From: DATFES01 sp035457725
GTDB taxonomy: Bacteria > Pseudomonadota > Alphaproteobacteria > CACIAM-22H2
DNA length: 13,177 bases
Assembly: GCA_035457725.1 (NCBI GenBank)
Contig: DATIBC010000037.1
Coordinates: 1-13,177, forward strand
Direction of reading: 5' to 3'
Positions 7,274-13,177 of this stretch are shown piece after piece; positions within the stretch are counted from its first letter, which is position 1, and the number at the start of each line of letters is the position of its first letter. The notes under the pieces are model-generated. The model saw only the letters and a program-made list of their open reading frames with translations. It ran no database searches and had not been told where the DNA came from. The translations under genes were made by a program, and so were the position numbers.

Positions 7274-8448
7274 GCCGGCGACTCCATCGTGCGCGTCGCG
7301 CGATCGACGCGACCCGTCGTTTCGGATGTCACCGCTGCCGATATGGCGGCAGAAAGAGGGGCGAGTTTCATCACCAGGTCGGCGAGGCGCTCGGCCGCGT
7401 CCGGCATGGCGAATGTCCGTGCCGCCGCCGCCATACCGGATAGCGGCGTCGGATCGGCGATCAGCTCGGCCAGGCGCGTCGCCAGCGCCTCCGCGGTGAA
7501 GCGCGGCTGCGCCACGATTGTCGCGCCCCCGGTGTCAGCGAACGCGCGCGCGTTGTCGGTTTGGTGGTCGTCGGCGGCGGCGGGATAAGGCACGAGCAGC
7601 GCCGGGCGCCCGGCGACCGCCAATTCGGCGACGGTCGAAGCTCCGGCCCGTGCAATGACGAGATGCGCCGCCGCAATGCGATCGGGTAGATCGGAGAAGA
7701 ACGTCGCCAGCACGGCGTCCACCGCCGCCTCGCGATACGCGGCGCGCGTCTTTTCGAGCTCCTCCGGCCGGCATTGCTGGACGATCGTCACGCCGGCGCG
7801 CTGCGACGGCGCGAGCGCGGCGAGCGCCGCCGGGATCACCTGGCTGAATACGGCCGCACCTTGGCTGCCGCCAGTGACGAGAATGCGCAGTTTCTCGCCG
7901 GCGGCCGGCGGCGAATAGGAAGTCTGCGCAAGCGCGATAACCGCCGGGCGGACCGGATTGCCGGTCCGTGTGGCAAGGCGCGATTGCGCCGCGGCGAGGA
8001 AACGGGTGCGCGTGAACGAGGTGGCGATCGCGTCGACCCGCGTCGCCAGCAATCGGTTGGCGCGTCCGAGCACGGCGTTCTGCTCGTGAATTAGCGTCGG
8101 AACAGCGATCCGCGTCGCCGCGTACACCGTCGGAACCGATGGATAACCGCCAAAGCCGACCACCGCCTGCGGGCGCAGCCGCTTCAGCAGGCGCTGGGCG
8201 GCGAATATCGCCAGACCCATGCCGGCGATGCCTTTGATGCGGGCGACGAAGCTGCGGCCTAGCGGCGGAACGTGCAGCCGATGTGTCTCGAGCGCGCCAA
8301 GCGCGCCGCCATAGGCTGCGCCACGATCGTCGGTCGCCAGCGCCAACCGATAACCCCGCGCGGACAATACGCTCGCCAGCGCCTCGGCGGGAAAGACGTG
8401 GCCGCCGGTGCCGCCGGCGGCGAGCACGATGAGAGGGGCGGCGCTCAT
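7270..8448 (-). CDS. murG: MurG, lipid II synthase (UDP-GlcNAc transferase)
   Basis: MurG is the membrane-associated GT-B glycosyltransferase that adds GlcNAc from UDP-GlcNAc to lipid I, making lipid II on the cytoplasmic face. The 392-residue product shows the first glycine-rich loop AAGGTGGHVFPA (10-21), VGFGGYPSVP (97-106), HEQNAVLGRANRLL (121-134), the second glycine loop LVTGGSQGA (190-198), and the donor-site segment ARAGASTVAELAVAGRPALLVPYP (266-289 region) followed by DDHQTDNA. The protein runs about 30 residues past the last recognisable helix (about 364-392), a tail rich in Ala, Ser and Thr. The ATG has an excellent GGAGGT a few nt upstream inside ftsW and overlaps the ftsW stop as ATGA. 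Its own stop overlaps the murC start in the same way. Confidence 0.97.
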   Translation of the reverse strand: MSAAPLIVLAAGGTGGHVFPAEALASVLSARGYRLALATDDRGAAYGGALGALETHRLHVPPLGRSFVARIKGIAGMGLAIFAAQRLLKRLRPQAVVGFGGYPSVPTVYAATRIAVPTLIHEQNAVLGRANRLLATRVDAIATSFTRTRFLAAAQSRLATRTGNPVRPAVIALAQTSYSPPAAGEKLRILVTGGSQGAAVFSQVIPAALAALAPSQRAGVTIVQQCRPEELEKTRAAYREAAVDAVLATFFSDLPDRIAAAHLVIARAGASTVAELAVAGRPALLVPYPAAADDHQTDNARAFADTGGATIVAQPRFTAEALATRLAELIADPTPLSGMAAAARTFAMPDAAERLADLVMKLAPLSAAISAAVTSETTGRVDRATRTMESPA

Positions 8449-9566
8449 ACCACCTCCGCCGCGCCGTAGCGCTTACGGCTCAGCGCCAGGAGAAATCCCA
8501 TGCCGAGCGACATCGCCAACAGCGATGAGCCGCCGTAGCTTATGAACGGCAGGGTCATGCCTTTGGTCGGCATGAGATGCAGGGTCGAGCCCATGTTGAT
8601 TATCGCCTGCAATCCGAACTGAGCGAGCAAGCCTGCAAGCGCCAACAGAACGAAGAGGTTGTGCTCCTGCAGCAGCCGCGCGAACCCGCGCAGCACGATG
8701 AACGAGAACAGGCCGACAACCAGGAGGCACGCGAAGAGCCCGAACTCCTCGCCGGCGACGGCGAACACGAAATCGCTATGCGCGTCGGGGAGTACGGACT
8801 TCACCGTACCTTCTCCGGGTCCGCGTCCAAACGCCCCGCCATTGCCGAACGCCTCGAGCGCCGTGTTGACTTGATAGGTGTCGCCCGATCGCGGATCGAG
8901 GAAACGATTGACCCGGCTGGCGACATGCGGAAACACGAAATAGGCCGCGACGCCGCCGGCGGCGGCTACGCCTCCCAGCAACAGGACCCAGAACATCCGC
9001 AATCCGGCGAGGAAGAATTGCGTCAGCCAGACGACGGTTACGATGAGCGCCATGCCGATGTCGGGCTGGCGCAGCAAGAGAAAGAGGATCAGCCCGAATA
9101 GGGCGATCGAAATCATGTCGCCTGGCACGCCCTGCCGTTTGCGTTGGATGGCGAACAGCCAGGCGGCGACCACGGCGAATGTCGGTTTGACGAATTCCGA
9201 GGGCTGCAGCGAGAAGCCACCGAGATTGACCCAGCGCCGCGCGCCCTTGACCTCCGCGCCGATCACGAATGTCAGGGCAAGCAGGACGAGGCTGGCGATC
9301 AGCCCGACGAGCGCCAGACGGCGCACGTTCCTTGGATCGAGCAGCGAGATGGCGAACATGATCGCCAACGCAGGCGGCAGCAGGCCGAGCTGGCGACGGA
9401 CGAAGTAGAAGGGGTCGAGGCCGATGCGCTCGGCCACCGGCGGCGTCGCCGCCATCGTCAGCACGGCGCCAAAGCCGATCAGCATGGCAAGCGCAAGAAT
9501 CGTCCAGCGGTCGATCGTCCACCACCAGCGGCTGATCAGCGAGGTATCAGTGCGGGCGAAGTTCAT
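8445..9566 (-). CDS. ftsW: FtsW, septal SEDS peptidoglycan glycosyltransferase
   Basis: FtsW is the SEDS-family membrane glycosyltransferase that polymerises lipid II at the division septum together with the transpeptidase FtsI (PBP3). The 373-residue product is largely hydrophobic with about ten membrane segments. SEDS motifs seen are KGARRW (107-112), LQPSEFVKP (120-128), RQPDIG (166-171), the extracellular-loop sequence GRGPGEGTVK followed by LPDAHSDFVFAVAGEEFG, with Asp265 aligning to the catalytic aspartate of the family, and TLPFISYGGSS (338-348). FtsW rather than RodA is called from the dcw position and the PDAHSDF loop. The chosen ATG follows a GGAGG with a 6-nt spacer. Overlaps of 4 nt link it to murD upstream and murG downstream. 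A longer in-frame extension upstream lies inside murD and was dropped. Confidence 0.96.
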   Translation of the reverse strand: MNFARTDTSLISRWWWTIDRWTILALAMLIGFGAVLTMAATPPVAERIGLDPFYFVRRQLGLLPPALAIMFAISLLDPRNVRRLALVGLIASLVLLALTFVIGAEVKGARRWVNLGGFSLQPSEFVKPTFAVVAAWLFAIQRKRQGVPGDMISIALFGLILFLLLRQPDIGMALIVTVVWLTQFFLAGLRMFWVLLLGGVAAAGGVAAYFVFPHVASRVNRFLDPRSGDTYQVNTALEAFGNGGAFGRGPGEGTVKSVLPDAHSDFVFAVAGEEFGLFACLLVVGLFSFIVLRGFARLLQEHNLFVLLALAGLLAQFGLQAIINMGSTLHLMPTKGMTLPFISYGGSSLLAMSLGMGFLLALSRKRYGAAEVV

Positions 9567-10978
9567 GCCGCGCCTCCAACCCGCCTGATGGAGCCCTTCT
9601 CGGTCGCGGCAATCGACCGCACGAGACGACGGAACATGTCGCCGCGCGCCTCGTAATCGGCGAACTGGTCGAAGGAGGCGCAAGCCGGCGACAGCAAGAC
9701 CACGCCGCCACGCGCCCCATCGGCTTGCGCGTCGGCGCTGGCTGCAGCGACGGCGGTGGCAAGATCACCGCATTTGACGAATTCCGCCTTGCCATCGAGC
9801 GTGCCCGCGAATTCGTCCGCCGCCTCGCCGATGAGATAGGCGCGGCGGATGCGCGCAAAATACTCGGATAAGCTGGCGATGCCGCCATGTTTGGGGCGAC
9901 CGCCGGCAATCCAATATATGACGTCGTAACAGGCGAGCGCCTTGGCCGCGGCGTCGGCGTTGGTCGCCTTGCTGTCGTTGACGAAACCGATGCCGCCGAT
10001 ATCCGCCACGCGCTCCTGGCGATGCGGCAACCCAGGATACGTCGCGATGCCGCCGGCGATGCCGTTGGGCGAAAGCCCGACGGCGCGCGCCACCGCGTAG
10101 GCTGCCGCAGCGTTTTGCCAATTATGCGCGCCGGGCAATGTCGTCACCGGCCGCAAGTCGATGACTTTGACGGCGTCACCGTAGATGGCGTCATGAAGAA
10201 CGCCATCGAGAGCGAAGACGCCGCGCTCGAGCCGGCGCCCCGACGACACGGCGATGACGTTTTGCTCGTCGGCGGCGACGAGTGCATCGCGCAGCTTGCG
10301 GCTTTCTGGATCGTCGACGCCGACGATAGCGGTGCGCGGGCGGGTTTGGCGGCGAAAGATATTGCGCTTTGCGGCGATGTAGCCATCCATCCCGCCGTGG
10401 CGATCGAGATGGTCGGGGCTGATATTGACCAACACGGCGACGTCGTAGGTGATCGAGAAGCTCAGCTCGAGCTGGTAGGACGACAGCTCGAGCACGTAAT
10501 AAGCATCCGTTCCGAGCGGCTGAAGACCAAGCGCCGGCGCACCGATGTTGCCGCCGACCTCGACAGTACGGCCCGCGCGCTTGAGGATGTGGCCGAGCAG
10601 CGCCGTGGTCGTCGATTTGCCATTGGTTCCAGTGACGCCGATGTAACCCGCGTCACGCTGGCTGCGCCCAAGCAGCTCGATGTCGCAAACCAACTCGACT
10701 CCGTTCGCTCGAGCCTGCGCGGCGACCGGATGCGGCGCCGGATGAGTGTGTGGTATGCCCGGGCTGAGCACGAGCGTCGTCAACTCGCGCCAATTGCAAG
10801 CGTTGAGATCAACCAGCGGGATGCCCTCGGCGCGCGCCTTGGCACGGCGATCCTCGCTGTCGTCCCAGGCCCAGACCTCGGCGCCGCTCTTGGCCAGCGC
10901 GCGCGCCGCGACAAGGCCGGACTTGCCGAGCCCCATCACCGCGATCGGCATGCCAGCAAAGGGAAAGACATCGATCAC
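9563..10978 (-). CDS. murD: MurD, UDP-MurNAc-L-alanine--D-glutamate ligase
   Basis: MurD is the cytoplasmic ATP-dependent ligase that adds D-glutamate to UDP-MurNAc-L-Ala. The product has 471 residues, slightly longer than the E. coli enzyme. Domains in order: an N-terminal nucleotide-binding fold with MGLGKSG (15-21), the ATP P-loop GVTGTNGKST (114-123), the ISPDHLDRH segment, AAKRNIF with the carbamylated-lysine position, GAHNWQNAAAA, then the C-terminal domain with LPHRQE, NDSKATNADAA, WIAGGRPK and LLSPACASFDQF. SKATN and LPHR(Q)E are specific to MurD among Mur ligases. The start is GTG, 7 nt after the mraY stop, with a GAGG about 10 nt upstream; the next ATG, nine codons in, would crowd the dinucleotide-fold motif. 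Its stop overlaps the ftsW start as ATGA. Confidence 0.97.
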   Translation of the reverse strand: MIDVFPFAGMPIAVMGLGKSGLVAARALAKSGAEVWAWDDSEDRRAKARAEGIPLVDLNACNWRELTTLVLSPGIPHTHPAPHPVAAQARANGVELVCDIELLGRSQRDAGYIGVTGTNGKSTTTALLGHILKRAGRTVEVGGNIGAPALGLQPLGTDAYYVLELSSYQLELSFSITYDVAVLVNISPDHLDRHGGMDGYIAAKRNIFRRQTRPRTAIVGVDDPESRKLRDALVAADEQNVIAVSSGRRLERGVFALDGVLHDAIYGDAVKVIDLRPVTTLPGAHNWQNAAAAYAVARAVGLSPNGIAGGIATYPGLPHRQERVADIGGIGFVNDSKATNADAAAKALACYDVIYWIAGGRPKHGGIASLSEYFARIRRAYLIGEAADEFAGTLDGKAEFVKCGDLATAVAAASADAQADGARGGVVLLSPACASFDQFADYEARGDMFRRLVRSIAATEKGSIRRVGGAA

Positions 10979-10985
10979 GGCGCGC

Positions 10986-12074
10986 TCACCTCAGCTTCAA
11001 CGTTGAAAGTCCGGCGAGCGCCAGGATCGACGCGATGATCCAGAATCGGATGACGATGGTCGATTCCGGCCATCCCTTCTTCTCGAAGTGATGGTGCAGC
11101 GGCGCCATCCGGAACACGCGCCGGCCGGTCAACTTGAACGAGATCACCTGCACGATCACCGAAACCGTCTCGAGCACGAACAAACCACCGATTATTGCGA
11201 GCACGAGTTCGTGCTTGGTCGCGACGCTGACCGTGCCGAGCGCTCCGCCCATCGACAGCGAGCCGGTGTCGCCCATGAACACCATGGCGGGCGGTGCGTT
11301 GAACCATAGAAAGCCGAGCGCCGCGCCAACCAACGCCGAACAAAGCACCGCGAGTTCGCCCGTGCCGGGCACGTGGTGCAGCAGCAGATAGTTCGAGAAG
11401 ATGGTGTTGCCCGCGAAATACGATATGGCAGCGAAACAGCCCGCCGCGATCATCACCGGCACGATGGCGAGCCCGTCGAGCCCATCGGTGAGGTTGACCG
11501 CGTTCGAAGCCCCGACGATGACGAACATGGCGAACGGAACGAAAAACCAGCCAAAGTCGAGCAACACCGATTTGAAGAAGGGGACGGCGAGCGAGGTCGA
11601 CAGTGGTTCGCGCGTAAGCGTGACGATCCACAGCACCGCCAGGGCCGAGATCAGCGCCTCGAGCAAAAGCTTGAGGCGTCCGGGAAGCCCCTTGGGATTG
11701 CGTCGGGTGAGCTTGAGATAGTCGTCGGCGAAACCAATCCCGCCGAAACCAACGGTGACGATCAAGACCGCCCAGACATAACCATTGCGAAGATCGGCCC
11801 AAAGCAGTGTCGAAATGCTGAACGCGAGCAGGATCAGGACGCCGCCCATCGTCGGCGTCCCTGTCTTGCTCAAGAGGTGGCCCTCCGGACCGTCGTCGCG
11901 GATCGGCTGGCCGTGGCGCTGTTTGGAACGCAGCCAGGCGATGATCCGCTGTCCGAAAATGAAGCTGATGAGCAGCGCGGTGATGACCGCGCCCCCTGAC
12001 CGGAAGGTCAGGTAGCGGAAGAGATTGAGCGGACTGACCTGATCGGCCAGGGGGTAGAGAAGGTTGAAGAGCAT
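10986..12074 (-). CDS. mraY: MraY, phospho-MurNAc-pentapeptide transferase (lipid I synthase)
   Basis: MraY is a polytopic inner-membrane enzyme that transfers phospho-MurNAc-pentapeptide from the UDP precursor to undecaprenyl phosphate, giving lipid I. The 362-residue product is of normal family length and has about ten hydrophobic segments. Diagnostic motifs are GTPTMGG (72-78), FADDYLK with the catalytic-site Asp pair at 117-118, NAVNLTDGLDGL (191-202), MGDTGSL with Asp269, and APLHHHFEKKGWPE (324-337). The start was chosen at the ATG giving MLFNLLYPLAD, which matches the family N-terminus. An in-frame ATG 84 nt further up would add a hydrophilic leader and run into murF. The chosen start has only a weak Shine-Dalgarno (an AGG about 10 nt away), the poorest of the window. 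The stop lies 7 nt before the murD start. Confidence 0.97.
   Translation of the reverse strand: MLFNLLYPLADQVSPLNLFRYLTFRSGGAVITALLISFIFGQRIIAWLRSKQRHGQPIRDDGPEGHLLSKTGTPTMGGVLILLAFSISTLLWADLRNGYVWAVLIVTVGFGGIGFADDYLKLTRRNPKGLPGRLKLLLEALISALAVLWIVTLTREPLSTSLAVPFFKSVLLDFGWFFVPFAMFVIVGASNAVNLTDGLDGLAIVPVMIAAGCFAAISYFAGNTIFSNYLLLHHVPGTGELAVLCSALVGAALGFLWFNAPPAMVFMGDTGSLSMGGALGTVSVATKHELVLAIIGGLFVLETVSVIVQVISFKLTGRRVFRMAPLHHHFEKKGWPESTIVIRFWIIASILALAGLSTLKLR
10989..10992 (-). promoter_or_regulatory. Weakly spaced Shine-Dalgarno of murD
   Basis: GAGG on the minus strand, about 10 nt from the murD GTG start and immediately before the mraY stop codon. Together with the GTG this suggests that murD initiation is less efficient than at the downstream genes, or depends on ribosomes finishing mraY. 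Confidence 0.5.
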
Positions 12075-12093
12075 CTTGGCGCTGCCTGTCCCT

Positions 12094-13177
12094 TCAACCG
12101 TTGACGACGCGCGATGCACGCGCGGTCCGCGCGGCGTCATCGCCGCCGGAATTGCCATTCGCCGCCAGCAGCGTTTCGACCACGTGGCCCATGCGGCTGC
12201 CGAGCGATCCCTTGACCAGCACGACGTCGCCGGCCCGAAGGGCGGCTTTCACTAACGGCGCCAACTCGCGCGAGTCGACCGCGTGGACGGCGCGCATGCG
12301 CTGCGGAAGCGCTGCGTCGAGTTCGGCCATGAGTCGGCCGCAAGTGAAGACGAGATCCACCCCTTGCGCGACCAAGGCGCCGGCGAGATCGGCGTGCATG
12401 CGCGGCGAATCGGGCCCCAATTCGAGCATATCGCCCAACACTGCGATGCGCCGGCCGCCGCGTCCGGGCGCGACCGCGCGTAGCACGGCGAAGGCGGCGC
12501 GCATCGACACCGGGCTTGCGTTGTACGCGTCGTCGATGACTTCGCAAGTTCCGCCACGGTACGGCACGCGATGCCGTTGGCCGCGGCCCTTCGGCGGTGT
12601 CATCCGTTCGAGCGCGACTAACGCTGGTGCCAAATCGGCGCCGAGCGCGTTGACCGCGGCAAGTACCGCGAGGCTGTTCAGCGCCCAGTGCAATCCCGCG
12701 GCGCCGATGCGATAGGCCACGCGGCGGCCGTCGAGCTCGGCGACAACGGCGGTTTCCGTGGCGCCGACCGCGACATCATGAAGCCGGGCGTCGGCGGCAT
12801 TGTGCGTGCCAAACCCGACGACGCGGGTGAAGCCGCGCGAGCGGGCGCGCGCGGCGAGGAAATCGAAATACGCATTGTCGCGGTTGAGCACCGCCGTTTC
12901 GCCGCCAGCCTCGAAAATCTCGGCCTTGGCCTCGGCGATGCCGTCGAGCCCGTTATCGGGAAAGAACTCGAGATGCACCGGTTCCACGTTGGTCACGATG
13001 ACGACATGCGGGCGAACCAGGCGGACAAGCGGCTCGATTTCGCCGACGTGGTTCATGCCGATCTCGAAAACTGCGTAGGCTGCGTCGACCGGCAGGCGCG
13101 CCAGCGTAAGCGGGACGCCGATGTGGTTGTTGAAGCTGCCGATGCTGGCGTACATCTCGCCCTGCGTCGCCAACGCT
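12094..13177 (-). CDS. murF: MurF, UDP-MurNAc-tripeptide--D-Ala-D-Ala ligase (5' part missing)
   Basis: MurF is the cytoplasmic ATP-dependent ligase that adds the D-Ala-D-Ala dipeptide made by Ddl to UDP-MurNAc-tripeptide. About 360 C-terminal residues are visible; the family is usually 450-480 long. The frame is open through the window edge, so the start and the ATP-binding P-loop, which in this family lies a short way upstream of the first visible motif, are missing. Visible motifs in order are the SFNNHIGVPLTL segment typical of MurF, FEIGMNHVGEI, the TNVEPVHLE segment, AKAEIFE with the lysine that is carbamylated in Mur ligases, HWALNSLAVLAAV, and the C-terminal domain motifs DDAYNASPVSM, AVLGDMLELG and VLVKGSLGSRMG. 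DAYNASP distinguishes MurF from MurC and MurD. It ends in TGA 19 nt before mraY, the usual dcw order. Truncation is by the window, not by mutation. Confidence 0.96.
   Translation of the reverse strand, partial: ALATQGEMYASIGSFNNHIGVPLTLARLPVDAAYAVFEIGMNHVGEIEPLVRLVRPHVVIVTNVEPVHLEFFPDNGLDGIAEAKAEIFEAGGETAVLNRDNAYFDFLAARARSRGFTRVVGFGTHNAADARLHDVAVGATETAVVAELDGRRVAYRIGAAGLHWALNSLAVLAAVNALGADLAPALVALERMTPPKGRGQRHRVPYRGGTCEVIDDAYNASPVSMRAAFAVLRAVAPGRGGRRIAVLGDMLELGPDSPRMHADLAGALVAQGVDLVFTCGRLMAELDAALPQRMRAVHAVDSRELAPLVKAALRAGDVVLVKGSLGSRMGHVVETLLAANGNSGGDDAARTARASRVVNG

Noticed and set aside
12075..12158. 84-nt N-terminal extension of mraY to an upstream ATG
   Set aside because: The added residues are hydrophilic, overlap the end of murF, and are absent from the family; MLFNLLYPLAD is the typical start.

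Overview
The window is one uninterrupted stretch of a dcw (division and cell wall) cluster. All eleven genes lie on the minus strand, so the transcription order runs from high to low coordinates: murF (5' part missing) - mraY - murD - ftsW - murG - murC - murB - ddl - ftsQ - ftsA - ftsZ. Every gene is recognised from family motifs read in its translation. The sequence is strongly GC-rich by eye. The gene order (ddl between murB and ftsQ, ftsZ last), the type II-like MurB and the FtsZ tail LDIPAFLRRQAN all point to an alphaproteobacterium. The FtsZ segment RIQLG..VTQGLGAGSRPD recalls Rhodospirillales-type sequences more than Rhizobiales ones, but that finer placement is a tentative inference from memory.

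Layout. From 13177 down to 12094 is the C-terminal three quarters of murF; its P-loop lies just outside the window. It is followed after 19 nt by mraY (12074-10986) and after 7 more nt by murD, which uses a GTG start (10978-9563). From murD to ftsQ (9566 down to 3949) six successive gene junctions are all the same 4-base ATGA overlap of start and stop codons, and each has a Shine-Dalgarno (SD) sequence inside the upstream gene. ftsA follows ftsQ after a short gap. An 83-nt spacer, the largest non-coding gap in the window, separates ftsA from ftsZ and contains a small GC-rich hairpin and a strong ftsZ SD. Only 35 bases remain downstream of ftsZ, too few to identify the next gene or a terminator.

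How the genes work together. MurB, MurC, Ddl, MurF and MurD are cytoplasmic enzymes that build UDP-MurNAc-pentapeptide. MraY and MurG convert it to lipid I and lipid II at the inner face of the membrane. FtsW polymerises lipid II at the septum. FtsQ, FtsA and FtsZ are divisome proteins: FtsZ forms the ring, FtsA anchors it to the membrane and FtsQ bridges to the periplasmic machinery. The tight spacing implies one polycistronic message with translational coupling; the ftsA-ftsZ spacer is the one clear break, and ftsZ has its own strong ribosome binding site there.

This is a core, conserved region. I found no mobile elements, CRISPR arrays, tRNA or rRNA genes, and nothing that supports a new biological system. 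The many long open frames on the opposite strand are explained by GC-rich coding shadows. The points worth a second look concern junction architecture, start-codon choice, the long FtsZ linker and the ftsA-ftsZ spacer.
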